Shown here in pieces: positions 8,037-17,239 of a DNA stretch of 64,000 nt. The notes beneath the pieces are model-generated. The model worked only from the letters and a program-made list of their open reading frames with translations. It was not told the DNA's origin and did no database searches. The stretch covers positions 1 through 64,000 of the forward strand of contig NZ_JSYK01000003.1 of NCBI RefSeq assembly GCF_000812875.1, given 5' to 3'. The stretch is from Kaistella solincola. GTDB taxonomy: Bacteria > Bacteroidota > Bacteroidia > Flavobacteriales > Weeksellaceae. Positions within the stretch are counted from its first letter, which is position 1; each line of letters begins with the position of its first letter. The position numbers and the translations under genes are program-made.

Positions 8037-8951
8037 TTATTCGCGTACAAGCGGCAAAGTGGAGCATCTTAAAAGTCCGCCCATTTTAGAAATTTCGCGA
8101 TACGGGATTTCTTCAACCGTCATTCCCCATTCTTCGCGCAAATGCTTATTCATTCGCGTAAATGCTTTGTCGGAAACCACAACTTCCGGCGAAATAGAAA
8201 AAATATTGGGGCACATTTCGAACATTTCTTCATCGGTTACGTGGAAGCAATTTTCTTCACCGAAAATATCCAGAATCAACATGTAGTCGCTTTCGTCCAC
8301 AAAACCATCTTTGTAGATAATGCATTTGTCCTTACCAACCGGATTAAAAGTGCAGTCCAAATGCAGAATTCCCTGGTAAGGTTCGCGGTCATTTTTTTTG
8401 AGTTCAAAATCGAGAATTCGTTTTTTCGGGAAATATTCCTTTAAAATTTCAATGGCGTATTCGTTTGTCCGCGCGGTTTTGAAATTGCGGTAATCCTGAG
8501 AGAAGCACGTTCCAATGAACAGGAAATCGTTCCAGACAATGACGTCGCCGCCTTCAACATGCGCGGTGTCCGGCAAATTAATGATGTCGCGCCATTTTAC
8601 TTTTTCAAAAATTTTCCTATAGGCGTCCTGCTCATCAGCGCGGTCTGCAATTACGTTTGAAATAATCATTTTATCATCAATCACAAAAGCAACGTCGCGC
8701 GCAAAAACCTGGTTGTAATCCGGAATTACTTCGGGTTGAAAAACCTGGACATTGTATTTTCTCAGCACTTTTTCAAACTCCGACATTTCGTAAATAATCT
8801 CTTTTTCTGAGGGATAAATTCCGTTCAGAATAGAATGATAAGATTTTGCATCGTAACTATCATCAATAATTGGGACGGCGCCCAAGGATTTGGGTTGCCC
8901 TAGAACAACAGATTTCAGCGTGCCGGTTTCATTCTTTATATTGAGTTTCAT
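8037..8951 (-). CDS. Arginine deiminase-family / dimethylargininase-like hydrolase
   Basis: A 304-residue amidinotransferase-fold enzyme. The catalytic elements are all visible: FARDVAF with Asp86, VEGGDV at 132-137 (Glu133, Asp136), HLDCTF with His197, and LRCSTLPL with Cys296. Known relatives deiminate arginine, hydrolyse methylarginines or transfer amidino groups. The full Cys-His-acid set supports a hydrolase, while the substrate cannot be read from sequence. Together with the CtlX-like gene 0.9 kb away it may form a short arginine/citrulline salvage route; that link is inference. About 260 bp separate its start from the divergent HtrA gene. Confidence 0.82.
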   Translation of the reverse strand: MKLNIKNETGTLKSVVLGQPKSLGAVPIIDDSYDAKSYHSILNGIYPSEKEIIYEMSEFEKVLRKYNVQVFQPEVIPDYNQVFARDVAFVIDDKMIISNVIADRADEQDAYRKIFEKVKWRDIINLPDTAHVEGGDVIVWNDFLFIGTCFSQDYRNFKTARTNEYAIEILKEYFPKKRILDFELKKNDREPYQGILHLDCTFNPVGKDKCIIYKDGFVDESDYMLILDIFGEENCFHVTDEEMFEMCPNIFSISPEVVVSDKAFTRMNKHLREEWGMTVEEIPYREISKMGGLLRCSTLPLVRE

Positions 8952-9211
8952 CGAAATAAATTTGGATTTTGGTAATAAATTTTTTCTGCCAAGATGGTCC
9001 CAAATATACTAAGAATAGCGGCGTGGCACAAATGAGCTGAAAATATTTCAAAGCAGTTGTGACGAGAACTTCGATAAACTCTTAAAGAACATTTAAAATC
9101 CCTCAATTCCTGTTAAATAATGGTTAAAGTTGAAACAAAGGATTTTTTCCATATACTCATTTAGCATTAAATTTGTTAACCTTACAGGGAAAATTACATT
9201 CAAACAATTAA

Positions 9212-10717
9212 ATGACAATGAAAAATACTTTTAAAAAACTGATTCCGTATGCTTTGGTTGGTGTAATGTCTGGTGCCACCACAGTTGGCGCACTTACTTA
9301 CTTTAATGAAGCCAACGGGAATTCAGATTTCTCTTATTTTGCTCCGAAAAATTCCAATGCTCAATATGCTGCTTTCAACATGACAGGCGTGGGCGATGAT
9401 TTCGTAAAAGCTGCCAAAATGACAGTTCCGGCGGTGGTGAGCATTAAAAATTTCTCCGCTGCAAAGGCTCGTGGAAGCGAGCAGGATTTATTCGACTTGT
9501 TTTTCGGTAATCCAAGACCGCAGCAGCAAACTCCACCACCGAACATGCCGACAGGTATGGGTTCGGGAGTTATTATTTCGCCAGACGGATACATTATTTC
9601 AAACAACCACGTGATTGCGGGTGCTAATAAACTGGAAGTTGTACTTTCTAACAAGAAATCTTATGTCGCAACGTTGGTGGGAACTGATCCGACAACAGAC
9701 ATCGCGCTTTTGAAAATTGAAGAAAAAGGTTTGCCTTATTTAAATTTCGCAAATTCCGATAATGTTGATGTTGGTCAGTGGGTGCTTGCAGTTGGAAACC
9801 CGATGGGATTAAATTCTACCGTTACGGCAGGTATTGTTTCTGCGAAAGGCAGAAGTATTGATTTGCTGAGCCAAAATTCCAGAACACCAATTGAAAGTTT
9901 TATCCAAACGGATGCTGCCATTAATCCTGGAAACTCCGGTGGTGCATTGGTAAATCCGAATGGTGAATTAATTGGAATTAACTCCGCTATTTCATCAAAA
10001 ACAGGTTATTATGAAGGTTACGGATTTGCAGTGCCAGCGAATTTGGCCAGAAAAGTGGTAGAAGATATTAAGAAATTTGGTCTCGTACAGCGCGGATTTT
10101 TAGGTGTGCTTTCACTGGATTTATCGGACTCGCAGGCAGTTGCAGCTTATAACAGAGAGAAAAAAACCAATCTGAAAGAAGGTAACGGCGTTTACCTCAT
10201 CGAAGTGGTAGAAAAGGGCGGTGCAGAACTGGCAGGATTAAGAAATGGTGACATCATTACCCAGGTTGATAATACACCGGTTTCAAGTTATTTCGACCTT
10301 TCTTATGCTGTAGGCAGCAAAAGACCTGGTGATAAAGTTCTCGTAACTTATATTAGAAATGGTAAAACCAATACCGTAAACGTAACTTTGCGTGACCAGC
10401 AGGGTGGAACGGCGCTGAGAAGTAAAGCTGATTTATCCGTTACCGAAAAAATCGGTGCTGAGTTTGAACCTTTAAGCGAAAAGTACAAGACCAGTTACGG
10501 CCTGAACAGCGGCGTCATTGCAAAAAATGTTCAAAGTGGAAGCGAAATGGCAAACATCGGTGTTGTAGATAATTATATTGTAATTGAGGTGAACGGCAAA
10601 CCTGTAAATTCGCAGAAAGATATCGAAAAGCAGCTTCAGTCTTACAAAGGAAATGTACAGATAAAGTACGTAGACGAATATGGTAGAATTACCACTCGCG
10701 GTTTTAAAATGCCGTAG
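9212..10717 (+). CDS. HtrA/Deg-family periplasmic serine protease
   Basis: A 501-residue Do-family endopeptidase and chaperone that handles misfolded envelope proteins. An N-terminal signal/anchor segment (about 9-30) precedes the trypsin-like domain with catalytic His133 (NNHVIAG), Asp163 (TTDIALLKI) and Ser242 (NPGNSGGAL). Two PDZ-like regions follow: the first at about 300-395 (VEKGGAELAGLRNGDIIT), the second at about 420-498 (NIGVVDNYIVIEVNGKPV). A second in-frame ATG two codons later (9218) is an equally possible start. TAAATTTG at 9168-9175 resembles a -7 box, but I see no well-spaced -33 partner. A strong terminator follows. Confidence 0.93.
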   Translation: MTMKNTFKKLIPYALVGVMSGATTVGALTYFNEANGNSDFSYFAPKNSNAQYAAFNMTGVGDDFVKAAKMTVPAVVSIKNFSAAKARGSEQDLFDLFFGNPRPQQQTPPPNMPTGMGSGVIISPDGYIISNNHVIAGANKLEVVLSNKKSYVATLVGTDPTTDIALLKIEEKGLPYLNFANSDNVDVGQWVLAVGNPMGLNSTVTAGIVSAKGRSIDLLSQNSRTPIESFIQTDAAINPGNSGGALVNPNGELIGINSAISSKTGYYEGYGFAVPANLARKVVEDIKKFGLVQRGFLGVLSLDLSDSQAVAAYNREKKTNLKEGNGVYLIEVVEKGGAELAGLRNGDIITQVDNTPVSSYFDLSYAVGSKRPGDKVLVTYIRNGKTNTVNVTLRDQQGGTALRSKADLSVTEKIGAEFEPLSEKYKTSYGLNSGVIAKNVQSGSEMANIGVVDNYIVIEVNGKPVNSQKDIEKQLQSYKGNVQIKYVDEYGRITTRGFKMP

Positions 10718-10740
10718 AGATAAAATATTCTTAAAACTAA

Positions 10741-10769
10741 AACGCAACAGTTATCTGTTGCGTTTTTTT
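10741..10769 (+). terminator. Rho-independent terminator
   Basis: AACGCAACAG TTAT CTGTTGCGTT followed by T-rich sequence, 23 bp after the HtrA stop. It lies between convergent genes and its A-rich left flank would also allow use from the other strand. Confidence 0.92.
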
Positions 10770-11214
10770 ATTTTAGTTTGAGCTTACGTTCGCGGCGTTT
10801 TTTCCGGTTATAAATAACTTCGGTAATTTTTCCACCAATCCAAGAAAAAGGAAAAAACGTAAGGAATATGAGAATTTTATAAAAAGTAGGGTGATACGGG
10901 AAAATAATAATATCAAGCATCGCCATAAATAACAGGATAAAACCGATTAAAATCGCATAAGCTACTTTCGCGTACTTTACGATAATTGCAGTAACCACGC
11001 CACCAACCGTTGCAGCAATTCCCGAAGATATCAGTAAAGCCACAAAAAAGTACGGTTTATGCTCCATTTTTTCCAGCAAAGATTTCCAGTGCTGAAAAGG
11101 CGCAAATTCGTCGTACGTGATCCACGCAGAATTCAGGCGGATGCCGATAGAGATTAATAATCCCGCAACAGCCAGCCCAGTGAGAACTGCAAATGTATTC
11201 CGAAGGAAATTCAT
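10768..11214 (-). CDS. Small four-helix membrane protein, function unknown
   Basis: A 148-residue protein with about four hydrophobic helices (roughly 7-25, 55-78, 83-105 and 112-130) and a very basic C-terminal tail (RKKRRERKLKLK). I do not recognise a family beyond a general resemblance to small Bacteroidetes membrane proteins. Its ATG (11214-11212) directly follows the TAA stop of the upstream RidA gene (11217-11215), so the two are almost certainly translated from one message, possibly coupled. Nothing in it suggests catalysis. Confidence 0.65.
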   Translation of the reverse strand: MNFLRNTFAVLTGLAVAGLLISIGIRLNSAWITYDEFAPFQHWKSLLEKMEHKPYFFVALLISSGIAATVGGVVTAIIVKYAKVAYAILIGFILLFMAMLDIIIFPYHPTFYKILIFLTFFPFSWIGGKITEVIYNRKKRRERKLKLK

Positions 11215-11595
11215 TTAAAATTGATGTGCGATCATCGAAATTTCAATTTCTACATTTCTCGGAAGGCAGGAAACCTGAACTGTTTCGCGCGCCGGGTAAT
11301 TGTCAGCATCAAGGTATGAAGCGTAAATTTCATTCATTGCTGCAAAATCATCCATATTTTTCAAAAAAATCGTAGATTTTACTACATTTTTAAAGCTAAG
11401 CCCGGCTTCGGTTAAAATGAATTCCAGATTTTTCATCACCTGATGTGTCGCCTTCTCAATTCCTTCTTCAATCTTTCCCGATTCGTTATTAAAGGGTATT
11501 TGCCCCGAAACATAAAGGATTCCGTTTATTAAATTGGCTTGAGAATAAGGCCCGATTGCCGCCGGCGCTTTATCAGTTGATATAATTTTTTTCAT
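11215..11595 (-). CDS. ridA: RidA-family imine/enamine deaminase
   Basis: RidA proteins hydrolyse reactive enamine and imine intermediates of PLP enzymes, such as 2-aminoacrylate, and so protect metabolism. The 126-residue product has the family hallmarks: AIGPYSQAN near residue 15, YVSGQIPFN, and the C-terminal CLPRNVEIEISMIA with the arginine that contacts the substrate carboxylate. Length is typical. It is the first gene of a two-gene unit with the membrane protein downstream, with no gap between the genes. Confidence 0.95.
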   Translation of the reverse strand: MKKIISTDKAPAAIGPYSQANLINGILYVSGQIPFNNESGKIEEGIEKATHQVMKNLEFILTEAGLSFKNVVKSTIFLKNMDDFAAMNEIYASYLDADNYPARETVQVSCLPRNVEIEISMIAHQF

Positions 11596-11645
11596 TTTTC
11601 TTTAGGCTTTTGGCAAATATAAAACTTATGTTTTATTAAATAAAA

Positions 11646-14231
11646 TTAAAAAGGTGCGTTTGGTTGTGTAAAGCTGCGGTCTTTGTATTTCAGCGCATCA
11701 CGTAGAATATTGGCTTTAATGCCGATAAAGAAATCATACACTTTGTATTGTCCGTAAGGAATCCAATTGAAGTTGATGGTGAAACTTCGTTGATCGCGCG
11801 AGAAGCCGATTTGCGTATTCGCAATTTCTTTGGTGATGATATCGTAATAAAGATTTCCGGTTAAATTCCAGTACGGTGTCAGGCGGATGCTACCATCTAA
11901 ACCAAGCGACGCCACGTTATTCCCGAAACGGGTTAAACTTCTAGTATAGCCGTATTGCGCATTGATGTTTAAAGACCACGGCTGCAGAAACCGCGCATAG
12001 TTGTCCTCATCAAAATAGTAGCTTTCATTACGGATTTCTCCTTTCTTTTTGTACTTTTTTGCGGGTTCTTCGCGTTCACCAAAAATCGCTTCACTCAGCG
12101 GATAAGAAAGCTGCGCATTAAAGCCCTGAATGCTGAAATGTCCGAATCTTTCCGTCCGTATGCCCGTATCTTCACCTGGAGCAAATACAATCTGATAAGG
12201 TTCTAAGGTTAAACTCGTGTTCAGATTCAGTTTTTCAAACAAAGTAGTTTGCCCGTTGAAACTGAAAATTGACCATTTGTATTTTGGTGCTGCAAAATTA
12301 TAGCTGGTGTTGAAAGTAAGACTTTCGAATATTTTTAATTTTTTAACGCCTGTAGAGTCCTTTTTTGACTTTATTTTCATCTCCAGATTATTGTTGATGG
12401 AAAAGTTCAAGGCTTGCACAAGTCCGGAGTTTGGTGAACCTACAATTCCGCGGTCAAAAATCGAGTAGGGCGTCATTTCACCTCTGTCGCTGTAATAATT
12501 TTTATAATATCCAAAAGACGGCGCAGAAAAATCCGGTGAATAACTGAAGCTGATCTGCGGCGTCATCATGTGACGGATTGCCTGAATTTTTGCATCTTTT
12601 TTAAAGTTCAGCATTCCGTATAAAACCGTCTGCAAACTCGCGCTGGTGGAAAATGAAGAATAACCTGCGATTTTATTATTTAAAACATCAACCACTTTAT
12701 TACTGAGCGGATTGTAACTTCGGGTTAAAGTTTTGGTCGTTAAAGCATTATCAATATTTGCTGATACCGAAAAAGTGAAATACTTCGCAAGCGTGGTATT
12801 GGTGCCTAATGAGATATTGTTTTTAAGTCCGGTCTGCATTTTATCCCACATCGCTTTGGTGAAAAGTTCGCCCTCATCGGTCTGCACGTAATTATTTAAA
12901 TTTAATCCGGTATTTACCGTAATATTTTCCAAAAGTCCCTGGCGGATTCCGTTTTTAGGTTTGAAAAGATAAAACTGGTTAATCGCTACATTCAAAACCG
13001 GTAATTTCAGATCAGCTAAACCGGTAGAAAAATTTTGGGAGTAAGAGGAAGTTCCAGTAATTGTAACCGGCAGCGTCAAAAATCTTTTAACAATACTTAT
13101 TGATGAATTCTGCTGCGCGTTGAGGTTATTCTGGTTAAAAGCGTAATTATTATTTACGGTATTGTTGTAAAATTTACTGCTTACCACATCCACCGACGCG
13201 GAAAATGTTAGAAACGGATTGGCTTTAGAATCCTGCTGATGACGCCAGGCAATTCGATAGGTTCCGGTTTTCGAATAATCGCTTAAACCTTTGATGCCAC
13301 GCACCGTGGTACCGATGTCTGCAGAAAAATTACCGGTATATTTATAGTTTTTTTTGTAATTAACTTCAGGCCGCAGATTCCAGCTTCCTTTGGTGTAAAT
13401 GTCCGCCAGAATTTTCACATCGAAATGTTCACCAATCGGCTGATAATATCCGAGGGAATTCAGATAAAAGCCAACGTCTTCGCGCTCGCCAAAACTTGGA
13501 ATTAAAATTCCGGCGCTTCTTTTATCCGAAAAAGGCAAAATAGCAAACGGCATAATAAGCGGCGTTGGAACCTGCTCTATATAAAGCTGAATTGGCCCGG
13601 TAATTACCTGCGATTTATTTTGACCTTTAATCAGCTTAATATTTGGCGCCAATAGATAATAATCGGCGATGGTATCTTTTTTCTTGATGAAATATTCGTC
13701 GGTTGTATATTTCCCGCGGCGCATAAAAAAAACCGAATCGTTATACTTTTTGGTTTTTTCAGCAACTATTACCCCTTCACTTTCCTCGGTTCGGGCATTG
13801 AAAGCAATTGCCTGACGCGTTTTAATATTATAAGTAAACTCGTCGTATTCGTAGGTTTTTCCACCCTGAACGGCAATAGCAGGTTTGGTGATTTTTCCCA
13901 AAGAATCAATCTCACCACGCGCGAAAACGAGTGATTTGTTCCAGTCAATTGAAATATAGTCAGCGGAAATGCTTAAATCCTGATAATTTACCTGCGCATT
14001 TTTGTTCAGGTAAGTCATCTTTTTCGGGATGTCGTTTCGTATTCTATCCGCCTTGGTTTTCACCACGGCTTCCAGTTGCTCTTTGGGCAAAACAATGGTG
14101 TCCTGCCTTGCAATGGTATCATTAACTATCTTATTTCCAGCCAAATTTTGAGCCCCAAGATGTGCTAAAAAATTGTTAAAAATTAGGATAATTAAAATTA
14201 GTGGTATATTTTTGAAGCCAGTTTTGACCAA
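11646..14231 (-). CDS. lptD: LPS-assembly protein LptD (OstA-like)
   Basis: LptD is the outer-membrane barrel that inserts lipopolysaccharide at the cell surface. The 861-residue protein has an N-terminal signal segment (about 1-28), an OstA/LptA-like jellyroll region (about 70-200, with NAQVNYQDLSISADYISIDW and AFNARTEESEGVIVAEKTKK) and a long C-terminal barrel (about 230-861). PFAILPFSDKRSAGILIPSFG matches the start of the LptD barrel domain. The N-terminal part is typical of the Bacteroidetes form. Divergent from the amidase at 14284, with 52 bp between starts, so both may be driven from a shared promoter region. Confidence 0.88.
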   Translation of the reverse strand: MVKTGFKNIPLILIILIFNNFLAHLGAQNLAGNKIVNDTIARQDTIVLPKEQLEAVVKTKADRIRNDIPKKMTYLNKNAQVNYQDLSISADYISIDWNKSLVFARGEIDSLGKITKPAIAVQGGKTYEYDEFTYNIKTRQAIAFNARTEESEGVIVAEKTKKYNDSVFFMRRGKYTTDEYFIKKKDTIADYYLLAPNIKLIKGQNKSQVITGPIQLYIEQVPTPLIMPFAILPFSDKRSAGILIPSFGEREDVGFYLNSLGYYQPIGEHFDVKILADIYTKGSWNLRPEVNYKKNYKYTGNFSADIGTTVRGIKGLSDYSKTGTYRIAWRHQQDSKANPFLTFSASVDVVSSKFYNNTVNNNYAFNQNNLNAQQNSSISIVKRFLTLPVTITGTSSYSQNFSTGLADLKLPVLNVAINQFYLFKPKNGIRQGLLENITVNTGLNLNNYVQTDEGELFTKAMWDKMQTGLKNNISLGTNTTLAKYFTFSVSANIDNALTTKTLTRSYNPLSNKVVDVLNNKIAGYSSFSTSASLQTVLYGMLNFKKDAKIQAIRHMMTPQISFSYSPDFSAPSFGYYKNYYSDRGEMTPYSIFDRGIVGSPNSGLVQALNFSINNNLEMKIKSKKDSTGVKKLKIFESLTFNTSYNFAAPKYKWSIFSFNGQTTLFEKLNLNTSLTLEPYQIVFAPGEDTGIRTERFGHFSIQGFNAQLSYPLSEAIFGEREEPAKKYKKKGEIRNESYYFDEDNYARFLQPWSLNINAQYGYTRSLTRFGNNVASLGLDGSIRLTPYWNLTGNLYYDIITKEIANTQIGFSRDQRSFTINFNWIPYGQYKVYDFFIGIKANILRDALKYKDRSFTQPNAPF

Positions 14232-14283
14232 AGTGCTTGATATAAGTTGGCGTCAAAATTAATATAATTTTTAAAATTTACAG

Positions 14284-15573
14284 ATGATTACGTATAGTTT
14301 TTCGTTTAAAAAATATTTCCCCTTATTTTTCTGTTTTTTCTTTTTTCTCCCTCAAGCCCAAAAAAAATTCACCCTCGTACTGGACGCCGGACACGGCGGA
14401 AGCGATCACGGCGCAAACCGCTATTATAGCGAAACCGGCACGCTACGTGAAAAAGATGTGACCTTAGCAGTGGTGCTGAAATTAGGCAGAATGCTTGAAA
14501 AAAATAAAGACTTTAAAATAATTTACACCCGAAAAATTGATGAATATCCGTCGCTGACGGCGCGCACAACGCTTGCAAACCGCAGCAAAGCAGATTTATT
14601 CCTTTCAGTTCACTGCAATGCCAACGAAAGAACTTCGCCGTACGGAACCGAAACTTTTGTGCAGGGACCCGACCAGAACAAAACCAACCTGGAAGTTGCA
14701 AAAGCTGAAAACGACGTAATTTATCTCGACGAAAAAGACCGAGAAACCTTCGCTTCTTACGACCCAAAATCCATGGAATCGCTGATTGCGCTAAAAATTC
14801 AGCAAAGTAAATATCTCGAAAGCAGTTTGCTTATTGGGAGTTTCATAGAAAATAATTTTGAAAAGAAAGACAAACGTTTGTCCCGTGGTGTAAAACAGCA
14901 AAATTTGCACGTTTTAAGGCTGAATGCGATGCCTTCGGTACTTATAGAAACCGGTTTCATCAGTAATCATGACGAAGCGATGTATTTGGCTTCTGATAAA
15001 GGTCAGGACGAGATCGCGGAAAGTATTTACGATGCGATCATCAGTTATAAAAAAGCAATAGACAGAAACGGCGGCGGTTATAATGAACCGAAAATTGTAG
15101 AAAAACCTGCCGAAAAGCCGTTAAAAAATGATTTCCGGATTTTGCTGATGTCTTCACCGATGAAATATAACAGCGGAGATCCTGCGCTGAAAGGTTTGAA
15201 TTACGTTCTTCCAATCAAAGAAAACAACCTGTACAAATATTATTACAGCGTCACCAATCTCGCTTCGGTACGCGATAATAACCTGGAAACAGCGAAAGAT
15301 GCCGGCTTCAAAAACGCGACTTCCATTTCATTTGTTCCGAACCAGCGGCTGGGAATTGGCTCTTATACGCTGGAAGTGGCTGTAAGCAACCAAAAGCTCA
15401 GCGCAAATTCTTACCTGTTAAATACATTAAAAAATGTAACCCGTGTTAAGGAAAATGGTAAGTTTTATTATACCTACGGGAAATTTGCAACTTTGGAGGA
15501 AGCGGTGAAAACGCAGAAAGAACTGGAGGAAAAGGGAGTTAAAAATACCACGATCCAAAAACTTTCCAAATAA
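14284..15573 (+). CDS. N-acetylmuramoyl-L-alanine amidase (Amidase_3)
   Basis: A 429-residue exported peptidoglycan amidase that cleaves the amide between N-acetylmuramic acid and L-alanine. A signal peptide spans about 1-25. The zinc amidase domain has His37 (LDAGHGG), Glu56 (LREKD), His110 (LSVHCNAN) and the catalytic Glu222 (LIETGFISN). The region from about 290 on is a separate domain that may act in peptidoglycan or partner binding; its end resembles a SPOR-like fold (YYTYGKFATLEEAVKTQKEL), but that is tentative. Divergent from lptD, which fits an envelope-biogenesis pair. No terminator is obvious before the tRNA that follows. Confidence 0.9.
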   Translation: MITYSFSFKKYFPLFFCFFFFLPQAQKKFTLVLDAGHGGSDHGANRYYSETGTLREKDVTLAVVLKLGRMLEKNKDFKIIYTRKIDEYPSLTARTTLANRSKADLFLSVHCNANERTSPYGTETFVQGPDQNKTNLEVAKAENDVIYLDEKDRETFASYDPKSMESLIALKIQQSKYLESSLLIGSFIENNFEKKDKRLSRGVKQQNLHVLRLNAMPSVLIETGFISNHDEAMYLASDKGQDEIAESIYDAIISYKKAIDRNGGGYNEPKIVEKPAEKPLKNDFRILLMSSPMKYNSGDPALKGLNYVLPIKENNLYKYYYSVTNLASVRDNNLETAKDAGFKNATSISFVPNQRLGIGSYTLEVAVSNQKLSANSYLLNTLKNVTRVKENGKFYYTYGKFATLEEAVKTQKELEEKGVKNTTIQKLSK

Positions 15574-15633
15574 AGCCGAAAGAGTGTTGCAGGTTTAAAA
15601 CATAATTAATATTTTTGCAGTCCTCAAAGCAAA

Positions 15634-15705
15634 GGCCTATTCGTCTAGTGGTAAGGACTCAAGATTTTCAGTCTTGCGACAGGGGTTCGATTCCCCTATA
15701 GGCTA
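15634..15705 (+). tRNA. tRNA-Glu (UUC)
   Basis: A 72 nt cloverleaf: acceptor GGCCTAT with ATAGGCT, a D arm containing CTAGTGGTAAGGA, anticodon stem CAAGA/TCTTG around loop TTTTCAG (anticodon TTC), and T arm AGGGGTTCGATTCCCCT. CCA is not encoded. A second, non-identical tRNA-Glu lies 360 bp downstream, across rpsT. Confidence 0.93.
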
Positions 15706-15740
15706 CAAAACTGAAATTTTGAAAAGTTTGTAAATAATAT

Positions 15741-15771
15741 TTTGTAATCAAAAAAAGATTTTATATCTTTG
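15741..15771 (+). promoter_or_regulatory. Bacteroidetes-type promoter of rpsT
   Basis: TTTG at 15741-15744 and TATCTTTG at 15764-15771 with a 19 bp spacer match the TTTG/TAnnTTTG promoter consensus well. Transcription would start about 15 bp before the rpsT ATG and could read into the second tRNA-Glu. Confidence 0.7.
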
Positions 15772-15792
15772 CACCCAAGTTTTTAGAAAGAT

Positions 15793-16047
15793 ATGGCAAA
15801 TCATAAATCAGCTCTGAAAAGAATCAGACAAAGCGAAAAGAAAAGATTAAGAAACAGATACTATCACAAGACTGCAAGAACAGCTTTGAAAGTATTCAGA
15901 AGTGAGGAGGATAAAGCTGCTGCCGCATTACAGTTGCCATCAGTAATTTCTTTGTTGGATAAATTGGTGAAGAAAAACATCATCCACAAGAACAAAGCTG
16001 CCAACTTGAAAAGCAAATTGACTAAGCACGTTAATAATTTAGCGTAA
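15793..16047 (+). CDS. rpsT: 30S ribosomal protein S20
   Basis: S20 binds 16S rRNA during early 30S assembly. The 84-residue, lysine- and arginine-rich protein starts MANHKSALKRIRQSEKKRLRN, the family signature, and ends in a long helix with KNIIHKNKAANLKSKLTKHVN. Length is standard. It has a strong promoter and lies between two tRNA-Glu genes, so the second tRNA may be co-transcribed with it. Confidence 0.98.
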   Translation: MANHKSALKRIRQSEKKRLRNRYYHKTARTALKVFRSEEDKAAAALQLPSVISLLDKLVKKNIIHKNKAANLKSKLTKHVNNLA

Positions 16048-16066
16048 ACAATATACAAGACGCACT

Positions 16067-16138
16067 GGCCCGTTCGTCTATCGGTTAGGACCTCAGGTTT
16101 TCATCCTGGTAAGAGGGGTTCGACTCCCCTACGGGCTA
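16067..16138 (+). tRNA. tRNA-Glu (UUC), second isogene
   Basis: A 72 nt cloverleaf: acceptor GGCCCGT with ACGGGCT, D arm CTATCGGTTAGGA, anticodon stem TCAGG/CCTGG around loop TTTTCAT (anticodon TTC), T arm GAGGGGTTCGACTCCCCT. It differs from the first copy in the acceptor and anticodon stems. It starts 19 bp after the rpsT stop and is followed by a terminator. Confidence 0.9.
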
Positions 16139-16141
16139 CTT

Positions 16142-16173
16142 AACTTCCGAAATTAATTTTTCGGAAGTTTTTT
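16142..16173 (+). terminator. Rho-independent terminator
   Basis: AACTTCCGAA pairs with TTCGGAAGTT across an AT-rich loop, followed by T7. It directly follows the second tRNA-Glu and closes the rpsT unit. Confidence 0.9.
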
Positions 16174-16279
16174 TGTGTGCTATAAAGCGTAGAACTTAGA
16201 GTGTAAAGCAAGGAAAAAGTGCTAATTCTTTGCTGGAAAAAATTCCGTGCTAAAAGGGCATTTTTTTTTCGTTTTTCAA

Positions 16280-17239
16280 TTATGCCGTTATATTTTCGGT
16301 TTCCTGCAGTGATTTCAGCTTTTCCATTTCCTTCTCCTTTTCTTTTTCGTAAAGTTTTGCAGCGCTCCATTTCGCGTGACGCGACGGTTTTATGGAATAA
16401 CCTTTCTTCAGCGAATAAATTTTGGTGAATTCTGCCCCGAAAAATATCAGCATACAGGAATAATTAATCCACATCATAATCAGGATGATGGTTCCCGCTT
16501 TCCCAAAGGTCGACGTAGGCTTTAATTCTGCGAAATATAAACCAAGCAGAAATTTACCGATGGTGAACAGAACGGCGGTTAGAATCGCGCCCGTCCACAC
16601 CGCTTTCCAGGAAATTTCCACATCAGGCAAAACTTTAAACATAAACGCGAAAACGGCGACAACCAAAAGGAAGCCCAGCACATAATCTATAACTTCCATT
16701 AAAAGATAGGTTTCAAGCCCGAGTTTCATCGTAATAAAATTATTCAGTAAACTGATGAGCGACGTCAGAATCATCGTAATCATCAGCAAAAAACCAATCA
16801 CCAAAATCATCCCGAGTGAATTTGCGCGGTCAAGCAGAAATTTAATTAAAGCTTTTCTCGGCGCGGCTTCCACGTCCCAAAGTGTATTCAACGATCTTTG
16901 AAGGTGAAAGAAAATGGTTGTAGCACCGTACACCAATGAAAATATTCCCACGATTTTCATGAAAATATTTTCTTTGTCAATCAGCGCGCTTGCAATCATT
17001 TCTTCAATACTTTTAGCCGCGTCAGAACCCATCATTCCGCTGATCTGGTCTCCAATCTGCCCACGAATGGCTTCCTGACCGAAAAAATATCCCGCAATCC
17101 AAATGATGATAATCAAAAGTCCGGGAATGGAAAATATAGCGTAATACGCCAAACTAGCGGAATCGCTGGTTGCGTTGCTTTTGTTCCATTCGGTGAAGGT
17201 TTCCTTTAAAGAATCCCAGAAAAAACTTATATTTTTCAT
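16280..17239 (-). CDS. YihY/BrkB-family membrane protein
   Basis: A 319-residue integral membrane protein of the YihY/virulence factor BrkB family. The N-terminal ASLAYYAIFSIPGLLIIII and the central SLVYGATTIFFHLQRSLNTLWDV are family landmarks. About six helices span roughly residues 30-275, followed by a charged, Lys/Glu-rich cytoplasmic tail (about 285-319). The family has been annotated as RNase BN in error; its transport or structural role is not established. It stands alone on the minus strand, with a dispersed-repeat copy just behind its stop (about 16236-16270). Confidence 0.88.
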   Translation of the reverse strand: MKNISFFWDSLKETFTEWNKSNATSDSASLAYYAIFSIPGLLIIIIWIAGYFFGQEAIRGQIGDQISGMMGSDAAKSIEEMIASALIDKENIFMKIVGIFSLVYGATTIFFHLQRSLNTLWDVEAAPRKALIKFLLDRANSLGMILVIGFLLMITMILTSLISLLNNFITMKLGLETYLLMEVIDYVLGFLLVVAVFAFMFKVLPDVEISWKAVWTGAILTAVLFTIGKFLLGLYFAELKPTSTFGKAGTIILIMMWINYSCMLIFFGAEFTKIYSLKKGYSIKPSRHAKWSAAKLYEKEKEKEMEKLKSLQETENITA

